Below the pieces are notes generated by a model. That model was not told the DNA's origin. It did not search any database and saw only the letters and a list, made by a program, of their open reading frames with translations. Positions 16,938 through 24,603 of a stretch of 64,000 nt of DNA are shown here, piece by piece (the stretch's first letter is position 1; every line of letters begins with the position of its first letter). A program made the translations under genes and the position numbers. This stretch comes from Sphingobium sp. EP60837 (GTDB lineage Bacteria > Pseudomonadota > Alphaproteobacteria > Sphingomonadales > Sphingomonadaceae): contig NZ_CP015987.1 in NCBI RefSeq assembly GCF_001658005.1, positions 1,066,727-1,130,726 on the forward strand, read 5' to 3'.

Positions 16938-17765
16938 ATGAAGCTGTTGGACGGCCGCGTGGCCATCATCACCGGGGCGAGCCGTGGCATTGGCGCTGCC
17001 ATCGCCCGCCGCTTCGCCGCCGAGGGAGCAAAGGTCGCGATCGTCGCGCGCACCCTGGAGCCGGGCAGGGGCGAGCTGACCGGCTCGCTCGCCGAAACGG
17101 CAGCGCAAATCAGGGCCGCTGGCGGCGAGTGCCTGCCGATCCAGGCCAATCTGGCTGATCCCATTGATCGGGCGCGGATCGTGCCTGCTGCGGTGGAGCA
17201 TTTCGGCAGGCTCGACATCCTTGTCAACAATGCCGCCTGGTCGCGCTTCGTAGCGATCTGGGAGGCACAGCCAAAGCATTTCCACCTTGCCTTTCAGATG
17301 AACCTGCATGCGCCGCAGGAACTGTCCCGGCAGGCGCTGCCGCATCTCCGTGCGCAGGGAGAGGGATGGATCCTCAATATTTCCAGCGCCACGGCGGACC
17401 TGCCGCCACCGGCGCCTTACGATGAGGATGATCGCTATATCCGCTTCAATCGGGATGGCCATGCGACGCTGTATGGTACGACCAAGGCGGCGCTCGACCG
17501 CCTGACCGCTGGCTGGGCAGTGGAGCTGTCGCAAGAGAATATCGCGGTGAATTCCCTCGCGCCCGTCGGCGCGGTTGCCAGCGAAGGCGCGCTGGCGGTC
17601 GGTGGATGGGACGAGCGCGACCATATCGAGCCGGTGGATGCAATGGCGGAAGCGGCGCTTCAACTCTGCCACCGGCCGGCGAGCGAACTCAGCGGCAATG
17701 TCGTGCGCAGCCTGCCGTTGCTGGACCGGTTGCATGTGCCTGTGCGGACGCTGGACGGGCGATAG
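16938..17765 (+). CDS. Short-chain dehydrogenase/reductase (SDR) with an insertion
   Basis: 275 residues starting MKLLDGRVAIITGASRGIG. NNAAWS, NISSAT and YGTTK form the classical catalytic set. Between the catalytic serine and YxxxK there is a longer than usual loop (PPPAPYDEDDRYIRFNRDGH), which probably shapes the substrate pocket; such loops occur in SDRs for bulky substrates. It is the last gene of the dehydrogenase/thioesterase block. GGAGG before ATG 16938 is strong. Reaction direction and substrate are unknown; a beta-oxidation-like 3-hydroxyacyl step is one option. Confidence 0.88.
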   Translation: MKLLDGRVAIITGASRGIGAAIARRFAAEGAKVAIVARTLEPGRGELTGSLAETAAQIRAAGGECLPIQANLADPIDRARIVPAAVEHFGRLDILVNNAAWSRFVAIWEAQPKHFHLAFQMNLHAPQELSRQALPHLRAQGEGWILNISSATADLPPPAPYDEDDRYIRFNRDGHATLYGTTKAALDRLTAGWAVELSQENIAVNSLAPVGAVASEGALAVGGWDERDHIEPVDAMAEAALQLCHRPASELSGNVVRSLPLLDRLHVPVRTLDGR

Positions 17766-17787
17766 TCGCAAAGACAGCTGCGGCGCG

Positions 17788-17812
17788 GGATCAGTCCGGC
17801 CTCTCAAATGTT
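17788..17812 (+). promoter_or_regulatory. Weak EcfG-like promoter candidate
   Basis: GGATC (17788-17792), 16 nt, then TGTT (17809-17812), ahead of the YihY-family gene. The alphaproteobacterial general-stress sigma factor EcfG prefers GGAAC-N16/17-CGTT, so this has one mismatch in each box and may be chance. Confidence 0.25.
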
Positions 17813-17839
17813 TGCTCCCCGACAGAGAAGGGAGTGAAC

Positions 17840-18799
17840 ATGCCAGCACAGGAAAGCGGCCGGGGCAGGACGGCGCAAAGCCCGCGGGAGATGCCGCGCA
17901 AGGCTTGGCGCGACATCCTGCTCCGCACCTGGAATGAAAGCAGCACCGACAATGTCGGGCTGATTTCAGCCGGTGTGGCCTTTTACGGCTTTCTGGCCTT
18001 CGTTCCGACCTTGGCGGCGCTGGTGCTGTGCTATGGCCTGTTTGCCGATCCTTCGACCATTGCCGACCATCTCCGATCGTTGTTCAGGCTGCTGCCAGAA
18101 GAAGCCGCGCGTCTGATCGGCGAGCAACTATTGTCAGTGACCAATAGCGGTGCGGGCAAGAAGGGCTTCGGCCTGGTCGCCTCGCTCGCTTTGTCCATCT
18201 ATGGTGCGATGAACGGGGCGAGCGCGATCGTGACGGCGGTGAACATCGCCTATGATGAGGAAGAGAGCCGCAGCTTCATCAAGCTGACGGGGCTCGCCTG
18301 TCTGATAACGATCGGCTTGTTGATTGCAGGCGTGGTCGCCATTTTCGCGATCGCGGCGCTGGCATTTCTGGAACAGCTGCTGCCCGGTGCACCTGACATC
18401 ATTATAGTGGCGATCCGCGTCGGGTTCTGGCTGTTCGCTGCGCTTGCCGCGAGCATGATACTGAGCATGATCTACCGCTATGCGCCCGACCGGCATCATG
18501 CGCAGTGGCGTTGGCTGACGCCCGGATCGGTGGTGGCGACGATCGGGTGGCTGGCGGTCAGCCTGGGCTTTGGCATTTATGCATCGAACTTCGGTAATTA
18601 TGGCGCGACCTATGGTGCGCTTAGCGCCGTGGTCGTGACGCTGATGTGGCTTTATCTGTCCGCTTATATCCTGATCCTGGGAGCCGAGCTGAACAGCGAG
18701 ATCGAACATCAGACGGCTGAGGATACGACGGTCGGCCATCCCAAACCGATGGGCGAGCGCGAAGCCTATGTCGCAGATACGGTTGGGAAAGTGCCCTGA
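17840..18799 (+). CDS. YihY/BrkB-family inner-membrane protein
   Basis: 319 residues with about six transmembrane segments. Family marks are WNESSTDNVGLISAGVAFYGFLAFVP near residues 35-60, the LYGAMNGASAIVTAVNIAYDEEE-like helix (here SIYGAMNGAS), and the C-terminal TYGALSAVVVTLMWLYLSAYILILGAELNSE. ATG 17840 follows AAGGGAG. The molecular function of this family is not established; it was once called ribonuclease BN in error. The gene stands alone between the catabolic block and the SWIB gene. A stress role is suggested only by a weak promoter match. Confidence 0.9.
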   Translation: MPAQESGRGRTAQSPREMPRKAWRDILLRTWNESSTDNVGLISAGVAFYGFLAFVPTLAALVLCYGLFADPSTIADHLRSLFRLLPEEAARLIGEQLLSVTNSGAGKKGFGLVASLALSIYGAMNGASAIVTAVNIAYDEEESRSFIKLTGLACLITIGLLIAGVVAIFAIAALAFLEQLLPGAPDIIIVAIRVGFWLFAALAASMILSMIYRYAPDRHHAQWRWLTPGSVVATIGWLAVSLGFGIYASNFGNYGATYGALSAVVVTLMWLYLSAYILILGAELNSEIEHQTAEDTTVGHPKPMGEREAYVADTVGKVP

Positions 18800-18891
18800 G
18801 CGCCAATGATTGCACGCTTTCAGGCAACTTTTTCGCTCCTCACGACTTAGCCTGATCATCAACTGCCAAGCGTTTAGCAAGGGAGACTTTC

Positions 18892-19224
18892 ATGGCGCGG
18901 ACTCGTGAACAGCGTGGCGAGCAGGAAACCAAAGCGGCGGTCGCCAAGGTGAAGAAGACGGGAAAGCCCACTGGCGGCGCGCGCGGGGGTATCACCGCGC
19001 CTGTGACGCCCTCTCCCGAGCTGGCCGACATCATCGGCGACAAGAAGATCCCGCGCAGCGAAGTGGTCAAGAAGATCTGGGCCTATATCAAGGCCAATGA
19101 CCTTCAAAATCCCAAGGATAAGCGTGAGATACTGGCCGACGACAAGCTGGAGAAAATCTTCGGCGGCAAGAAGGCCAGCATGTTCGAGATGAACAAGCAT
19201 CTGGCCAAGCATCTGCAGGCCTGA
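18892..19224 (+). CDS. SWIB-domain protein
   Basis: 110 residues. The basic, lysine- and glycine-rich N-terminus (residues 1-40) is followed by a SWIB/MDM2-type domain (residues ~43-110: SPELADIIGDKKIPRSEVVK, KIWAYIKANDLQNPKDKREI, LADDKLEKIFG). ATG 18892 follows AAGGGAG. SWIB domains are best known from eukaryotic SWI/SNF complexes and from chlamydial proteins, where one is fused to topoisomerase. The stand-alone form in proteobacteria has no firmly known role; DNA or chromatin-like association is inferred from the basic tail. Transcription ends at the bidirectional terminator at 19284. Confidence 0.9.
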   Translation: MARTREQRGEQETKAAVAKVKKTGKPTGGARGGITAPVTPSPELADIIGDKKIPRSEVVKKIWAYIKANDLQNPKDKREILADDKLEKIFGGKKASMFEMNKHLAKHLQA

Positions 19225-19283
19225 CGCGATCAGGACGCTTCAAACGTCAGATCCGAGTTCAACTCGCTGTAACGGACAAACAG

Positions 19284-19320
19284 AAAAGGCCTCCTTCCCG
19301 GTTGAGGGGAGGAGGCCTTT
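19284..19320. terminator. Bidirectional rho-independent terminator
   Basis: AAAAGGCCTCCTTCCC (19284-19299) pairs with GGGGAGGAGGCCTTT (19306-19320), with A- and T-runs on the two flanks. It serves the rightward SWIB gene and the leftward SDR gene that converge here. Confidence 0.85.
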
Positions 19321-19356
19321 GAACAAGCTGGTCCTCAAAGAGCGACCAGCCTATGA

Positions 19357-20133
19357 TCAGGCGCGCATCAGCGAACCGCCGTTCACGTCAATGATCGAGC
19401 CGCTGATCCAGCGGCCGTCATCGGAAAGCAGCAGCGCCACCACTGCGGCATGATCTTCGGACTCGCCCAGCCGGGTGTGGGGCGTCTTTGCCATATAGTA
19501 GTTCGCCCATTTTTCCGCTTCAGGGCCGTTGGCTTCCATCTGCTTCTTCATTTCCCCGGTAACGGTAAAGCCCGGTGCAAGAACGTTGGCCGTCAGCCCT
19601 TCCTTGCCCCAGCGCGACGCAACGTGACGCATCAGGGCGTTCACCCCCGCCTTTGTCATCGCATAGGAGGGGCGGGTAGGCTCAGCGCCATGGGCGGCTC
19701 CGGAACTGGTATAAACGATCGCCGATTCCTTGTTCTTCAGCAGATGCGGCAGAACGGCGCGCGTGCACAGCAGGTGCCCGCGCAGGTTGACCGCGACCGT
19801 GCGGTCGAACACGGCGAGGTCCAGAGCGAGAGCGTCGGAATCCTCCATGATCACGCGCAGATCGGCAGCGTTGATATGCGCGCCGTCCAGACCGCCAAGC
19901 TGCTCTACGGCCGCCTGAACGGCGTCATTGACCGACTTCTCGTCCGAAATATCGACATGCACGGCAAAGGCTCCGTTGCCTGCCGCCTGTGCAGCCGCTT
20001 CTGCACCGGCCAGATTGATGTCGGCGGCGCAGACCCGCGCGCCTTCTTCGGCCAGGCGCTTGACTGTCGCCGCGCCAATGCCGGTGGCGCTGCCGAAAAC
20101 GATGATGCGGCGGTCCTTCAGTCTGCTGTTCAT
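19357..20133 (-). CDS. Short-chain dehydrogenase/reductase (SDR), last gene of redox operon
   Basis: 258 residues with GSATGIG, catalytic YTSSGAA serine, YAMTK and C-terminal VNGGSLMRA. GGAGAAG precedes the ATG at 20133. It begins 31 nt after the cytochrome b561 stop on the same strand and ends before the shared terminator, so it is the fifth gene of the DUF1592-DUF1552-cytochrome operon. It is the same subfamily as the SDR at 10638-11396. A cytoplasmic alcohol or ketone step downstream of a periplasmic oxidation is the simplest idea. Confidence 0.9.
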   Translation of the reverse strand: MNSRLKDRRIIVFGSATGIGAATVKRLAEEGARVCAADINLAGAEAAAQAAGNGAFAVHVDISDEKSVNDAVQAAVEQLGGLDGAHINAADLRVIMEDSDALALDLAVFDRTVAVNLRGHLLCTRAVLPHLLKNKESAIVYTSSGAAHGAEPTRPSYAMTKAGVNALMRHVASRWGKEGLTANVLAPGFTVTGEMKKQMEANGPEAEKWANYYMAKTPHTRLGESEDHAAVVALLLSDDGRWISGSIIDVNGGSLMRA

Positions 20134-20164
20134 TACACTTCTCCGATAATTCTTTACTGTGTGA

Positions 20165-20857
20165 TCAGGCCCGGCCGAATTGCGCTATCAGCAACCATGT
20201 GCCGCCTGCGACCAGCAGGAAGATCACTAGCGCCATCCACGCAGGCGCGAAACGCAAAACCGGCTGTTCGCCAGTCCATCGCCGCGATCCGCTGATCATC
20301 GGGCCGATAAGGTTATCGCGGCGATGGATCAGGTAAAAGAGGATCGCCACGACATGCAGCGCCGTCAGCGTCAGGATGATGTTGAAGACGAACGCGTGCC
20401 ATTCCGCCGCGACCCGTCCGGTGTCAAAATCCACCAGATAGGCGAAGGGGCCGGATTCCATGCCGTCGATATCGACCGAGAAGAAGCCGAGGCCGACTTG
20501 CGTCGCCAGCAGCGCAATCATCGCCAAAACGCTCCAGCCGCCAACCGGATTATGGCCAGGCGCCGGAGCCGCCCCCCGGTTGAACATATGACCGCGCACG
20601 TAGCGGAACAGCGTTACGGGCCCGCCCACGAAATGGGAAAAGCGGGCGGTGCTGCTGCCCGCAACGCCCCAGATGAGGCGGAAGAGCAACAGCGTGAAGA
20701 TGCTGTATCCTGCGAGCCGATGCCAATCAAGCATCCGTTCTTCCGCCGTCCACCAGGCGAGCCCCAACAGGGGCACCAATGTCCAGTGGAACAGACGGGT
20801 TGGCAGGTCCCAGATGCGCAGGCGCGCAGGCGCGCCGCTCATGTCCGCCTCGGCCAT
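20165..20857 (-). CDS. Cytochrome b561 family membrane protein
   Basis: 230 residues with four transmembrane helices carrying haem-ligand histidines (LFHWTLV, DWHRLAGY, AEWHAFVFN, LTALHVVAILFY), the b561/Ni-hydrogenase cytochrome b layout. ATG 20857 overlaps the upstream cytochrome c' stop by one base (TGATG); a TTG one codon earlier is less likely. Such proteins shuttle electrons between the quinone pool and periplasmic carriers. Here it is coupled to a soluble cytochrome c' and a DUF1592-type cytochrome, so it is probably the membrane anchor of that chain. Confidence 0.92.
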   Translation of the reverse strand: MAEADMSGAPARLRIWDLPTRLFHWTLVPLLGLAWWTAEERMLDWHRLAGYSIFTLLLFRLIWGVAGSSTARFSHFVGGPVTLFRYVRGHMFNRGAAPAPGHNPVGGWSVLAMIALLATQVGLGFFSVDIDGMESGPFAYLVDFDTGRVAAEWHAFVFNIILTLTALHVVAILFYLIHRRDNLIGPMISGSRRWTGEQPVLRFAPAWMALVIFLLVAGGTWLLIAQFGRA

Positions 20858-21318
20858 CAAAGCTCCGCGCGGAAACGGTCGTGACAGCTTTTGCAGGTGC
20901 CGCCCAGCGTGTTGCGCGCTGCGCTGAGGCCGGCGGCATTACCGCTCGCGGCAGCCGCATCCAGCGCCCGGGCGGCGGTGATCATGTCGCCCTGAAGCTT
21001 CACGAAGGCGGCATTGTCCTTCCAGATTTCAGGCTTGGCGCGGGTCTTAAGGCCGGCCTCCGGGCCGCTGCCCTTGGGGAAATATTTGGGCAGCAGTGCG
21101 GCGCGTGCGGCGATGTCGCGCGCCAGCGGCTTGACGCTGTTCATGTCGGGCGCGCCCGACTTCAACTCGTCATTGATGCTTTTGAATGCTCCGCCGATCT
21201 CCTTGTAGCTCGCCTGGCGGGCCTTGATCGCGTTGGTGACTGCAGGCGCCGCAGCATAGGCGGCGTAGCTGGCCAGCATGCCAAACGCCAGGAAAGCTGC
21301 GGAATAGGATCGCTTCAT
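20857..21318 (-). CDS. Cytochrome c' (class II)
   Basis: 153 residues from ATG 21318: signal peptide MKRSYSAAFLAFGML...AYAA, a four-helix region, and a haem-binding CxxCH close to the C-terminus (C142, C145, H146: CKSCH). C-terminal placement of the haem motif is the hallmark of class II cytochromes c' and c556. GAGG lies 6 nt before ATG 21318; an in-frame ATG at 21342 would lengthen the signal peptide. The gene follows the DUF1552 stop closely and overlaps the b561 gene, so the two cytochromes likely exchange electrons. Cytochromes c' also bind NO and other gases. Confidence 0.92.
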   Translation of the reverse strand: MKRSYSAAFLAFGMLASYAAYAAAPAVTNAIKARQASYKEIGGAFKSINDELKSGAPDMNSVKPLARDIAARAALLPKYFPKGSGPEAGLKTRAKPEIWKDNAAFVKLQGDMITAARALDAAAASGNAAGLSAARNTLGGTCKSCHDRFRAEL

Positions 21319-21344
21319 CTTTTGCCTCATTGTTGCTGTCATCG

Positions 21345-22697
21345 TCAGGCGAGTATTTCGCTCACCGGCCGTTTGGTGTTCATGGCGTCTAGCCCCCAGG
21401 AATCCACAGGCATTCCCATCACTTGCTGAAGGGTCAGGCCGACGCGGCTGATCGTCTCTCCACCGCCTTGGATATGCAAGCCGGATTTCACCTTTCCTCC
21501 GGCCTTGCCCGCAAGCATGACAGGGATGCCCAGGACGTCATGGTTTTTCGCATAGGATACGTCCGAATGCGCGAAGACCAGCATATTGTCGAGCAGGGTG
21601 CCATCGCCTTCCTTGACGGCGGCCAGTGCGGAAACGAAGTCCGCCCAGGCTTCCATGTTGCGGATGGCGAAGAAATCGACCGTTGGCTGATAGCCGATGG
21701 AGCGGTCGATCAGTTCCTCATGCGTGCTTTGATGATAGCCGGTGGTCTGACCTGCTTGCCGCAAGTCGGAGGCGGCGGTGGAAAACGTCATGTTGAATAC
21801 GCGCGTCTGGTTGCAGGCGAGCGCCATCGCCAACATTTCCGCCATCAAGCGATGATTATTCTTCCGCCGATCGACATCGGTAATGTCGCCCGACACGGCG
21901 GGCGCTTCTTGCGGCACGACGCAAGCTTCGGCCGGCGGTGGCTTCTGCAATTGCAGCGCCAGCTTTCCTTCCATCTCGCGGACCGAGGTGAAATATTGAT
22001 CGAGCCGGGCCTTGTCGGAAGCACCGAGACGCTTTTGCAGCGCCTGGCGCTGCTCCGTCACGCCTGACAATACGCTGCGGCGTACCATGATGCGGGGGTC
22101 GGGCGTGAAATCCGCCTTGTTGGGATCGTTGAAATCCTGTCCGAAAATCTTGCGGTAGAATTCGACAGCGTTGGGGGTCGCGGAGTTCATGCTGCGCCCA
22201 TCACGGAAGGAATAGCTGGTCCGCGCATCGCCGTCTGCGGACAGTTCGAGTGAGCGGAAGAAGGAACCGTTGCCGATGGCGTCGGCGATCAGGACATCCA
22301 AAGTAGGTGCGCGGATGCCGAGCCAATCGTCGGTCGGCGCACCGGTCCGCACGGCAGTGTTGCCCGACAGGTGGGGCAGATTGCCCTTTCCATCCAGCAG
22401 CACATCGAAGCCCGTCAGCACGCTGATATGCTGCTTCACCTTGGCGATCGGCGCCAATTGCGGCGGCAGGTCATAATCCGCGCCGACGGTCTTGGGCTGC
22501 CAGCGATCCGGGATCATGCCGCATCCCCAGAACCAGGTGCCGAACCGCACCGGAAGCCTGCCTCCGCCCATGGTCGCGGCGAAGGCCGTCCCACTATCAT
22601 TCAGGAAAGCATCGAGCAGCGGCAAGCCCAAGGTGACCGCCCCGCCGCCCAACACGCCCCGCAGCAGAAATCCGCGCCTAGTCGTTCCATCAACCAT
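21345..22697 (-). CDS. DUF1552 protein with Tat signal
   Basis: 450 residues. The leader TTRRGFLLRGVLGGGAVTLG is a twin-arginine signal. The body matches DUF1552: FGTWFWGCGMIPDRW, ISVLTGFDVLLDGKGNLPHL, VFAHSDVSYAKNHDVLGIPV and a C-terminal ISRVGLTLQQVMGMPVDSWG. ATG 22697 overlaps the DUF1592 stop by one base, and AGGAGG (22706-22711) supports it. The family is common in planctomycetes and myxobacteria, nearly always beside a DUF1592/1588/1585 cytochrome, and has no established function. Tat export implies folding, perhaps with a cofactor, before transport. Confidence 0.88.
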   Translation of the reverse strand: MVDGTTRRGFLLRGVLGGGAVTLGLPLLDAFLNDSGTAFAATMGGGRLPVRFGTWFWGCGMIPDRWQPKTVGADYDLPPQLAPIAKVKQHISVLTGFDVLLDGKGNLPHLSGNTAVRTGAPTDDWLGIRAPTLDVLIADAIGNGSFFRSLELSADGDARTSYSFRDGRSMNSATPNAVEFYRKIFGQDFNDPNKADFTPDPRIMVRRSVLSGVTEQRQALQKRLGASDKARLDQYFTSVREMEGKLALQLQKPPPAEACVVPQEAPAVSGDITDVDRRKNNHRLMAEMLAMALACNQTRVFNMTFSTAASDLRQAGQTTGYHQSTHEELIDRSIGYQPTVDFFAIRNMEAWADFVSALAAVKEGDGTLLDNMLVFAHSDVSYAKNHDVLGIPVMLAGKAGGKVKSGLHIQGGGETISRVGLTLQQVMGMPVDSWGLDAMNTKRPVSEILA

Positions 22698-24352
22698 CAA
22701 CCAGCCTCCTTGGTTCTGCGGACAATCCCCGCGCGGCGATCAGGCACGAGGCGCGGCATGGCAAAGAGCGCCGGATCAAGCGCGATTGTGCGCATCAGAG
22801 CAGTGAAACGATAGCCCGCCGTCGTGAAATCCTGGTTCAGCCGCGCGATATCGGCACCGTCGGCCTCAGTCGGATTGCGTCCAAGGGCATAGCGCCAGGC
22901 AGACTGAACCAGGCATGTGCTGACGCGCGGGTTGTTGCGGAACAAGCCGCCGAGCGCCGCCGCGCCATCAAACGCTTGTTTTTCGAAATTGCCGGTGACG
23001 TCGATCGGCTCATCATGCTCCACCTTGCGGAACTGGCCCGCGCCGTCGAACTGCTCCAGGCCAAGACCAAGCGGATCGGTTTTACGGTGGCAACTCGCGC
23101 ATTCCTCATCGTCAAGATGTGCCTGAAGCCGGGCGCGGGTGGTCTTTAGCGTCGGGTTATCGACATTCTGCACCACCGCGAAGTTTACATTGGCGGGCGG
23201 GGCAGGGATTTTCTCGCACAGGAATATCTCTCGCAGCGCCACGCCCCGCAGTGTCGGCGATGTGCGGCCCGGATGCGAATGCTGCGATAACAGGCTGGCA
23301 TGGGTGAGAAGCCCGCCCCGGGGGTCCCCCTGCGGAAATTCATGGATGTACCAGTTAGCCGTTGACACCGGTATATCGTAGATCGGTCCGAGCGACTTAT
23401 TCATAGCGATGGCGCGCGTGGTGAAGAGATCCCGATAATCGCCCTTCCGCTCGACCAAGAGCCAATTGATCGTGCGGAGCGTCTGTTCGCGCAGCGCGGT
23501 CGCTACCGTCGGTGAGAAGGCGGGGTAAATCAGCGAGTCCTTCGCCAATTCATCCATTCCGTCCAAGCGAAGATAGTCGGTGAAGAAGGCGCGAACACCC
23601 TGCTCGAAGCGGGGCGAGCCGATCATGCGATCCACCGCTTTCGCGAGGCCAGCCTGCGTATCCAGCGCGCCGCTCGCCGCATCGTTTAGCAGCGCCTGAT
23701 CGGGGGTCGTGTTCCAGAGGAGGAAAGAGAGGCGACTGGCCTTCGACCAGGCATCGATGCTCCGCTTGGAGGCGGCAGGCCGATCGACGCGAAACAGGAA
23801 TTCGGGGCTGGTCAGCATACCCGACAGCGTCGCGGCCAGACCGGCGTGGAAGCTGCCGAGCGTGCTGGCGGCGGAAACCGTCTCATTTGTCAGCGCGGTG
23901 ACTTCCGCTGCAGCCATTGGCCGCCTAAAGAGCTGCGGCCCCACATGTTCGATGAAGCGGCGGGCGCAGGCAGCGCCATCCTTGTCGGCGGCGGACGGTT
24001 CGCATCCGACCAGCTTGGCGCGATGCTGTTCATCCGTCACCTGAGCCGCAATATTCCGTGCCAACCCTTCATATTGTTCCAGACCGGCTGCCGTGACGGA
24101 GACGGCGCTGGTGCCGACCGCTTGCAGCCCATCGATGCGCAGATCGGGTTCGAACCGGCCGACAACCTTGATGTCTGGTCCGAAAATGTCCGCGATGACG
24201 CTGCGATACTGGCTTTCGGTCAATCGCCGAAGCTGGCTGGCCGGGGTACTGCTGTGCGCTTCGTCAGCCCGCGCTCCGTTGAACGCGATGCTCAGGCCCA
24301 GCGTCAGGCAAGCGCCTGCTAGCGTGAGTGAGGAAAGGGCGCGCAACTTCAT
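22697..24352 (-). CDS. DUF1592/DUF1588/DUF1585 multidomain cytochrome c-type protein
   Basis: 551 residues with signal peptide (SIAFNGARA). Order of regions: DUF1587-like LRRLTESQYRSVIADIFG (~41-58); DUF1595-like RRFIEHVGPQLFRRPM; DUF1592 TSPEFLFRVDRP...SRLSFLLWNTTPD; DUF1588 GLLTHASLLSQHSHPGRTSP with PTLRG; a haem site C418, C421, H422 (CASCH); DUF1585 C-terminus (STCLVQSAWRYALGR). This architecture is known from planctomycete-type proteins and from sets of paralogs in soil bacteria. It is the first gene of the operon and diverges from the AraC regulator at 24604. A periplasmic electron-transferring oxidase is inferred; the substrate is unknown. Confidence 0.88.
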   Translation of the reverse strand: MKLRALSSLTLAGACLTLGLSIAFNGARADEAHSSTPASQLRRLTESQYRSVIADIFGPDIKVVGRFEPDLRIDGLQAVGTSAVSVTAAGLEQYEGLARNIAAQVTDEQHRAKLVGCEPSAADKDGAACARRFIEHVGPQLFRRPMAAAEVTALTNETVSAASTLGSFHAGLAATLSGMLTSPEFLFRVDRPAASKRSIDAWSKASRLSFLLWNTTPDQALLNDAASGALDTQAGLAKAVDRMIGSPRFEQGVRAFFTDYLRLDGMDELAKDSLIYPAFSPTVATALREQTLRTINWLLVERKGDYRDLFTTRAIAMNKSLGPIYDIPVSTANWYIHEFPQGDPRGGLLTHASLLSQHSHPGRTSPTLRGVALREIFLCEKIPAPPANVNFAVVQNVDNPTLKTTRARLQAHLDDEECASCHRKTDPLGLGLEQFDGAGQFRKVEHDEPIDVTGNFEKQAFDGAAALGGLFRNNPRVSTCLVQSAWRYALGRNPTEADGADIARLNQDFTTAGYRFTALMRTIALDPALFAMPRLVPDRRAGIVRRTKEAG

Positions 24353-24603
24353 TTTCGCACGCCTGACCAGGGCACGGCCGCGCCGGTGTGGACTATGGAA
24401 CAGCCCTCGGCGTCCTCTCTCACCTTCATATATCCTCTCGCTTAACTTTATTCTTCCAGATGGCGCTTCTCCTGATCGTCGGCCACCCCAATTTCAATCA
24501 AGGGGCGCGGCTTTTTCGGGCAGCGGCTTTTGGAAAGTCGGATAATTGTGAGATTTATCTCCGCCTCCATATCCGCTAAAGTGATCGAAAATTAGGGGAA
24601 GAG
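24353..24603. promoter_or_regulatory. Divergent promoter region of the redox operon and AraC gene
   Basis: The 251-nt gap has no gene. A small palindrome GAGATTTATCTC (24550-24561) lies about 40 nt before the AraC start and is the only clear dyad; it could be an AraC-type or other operator. Confidence 0.4.
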
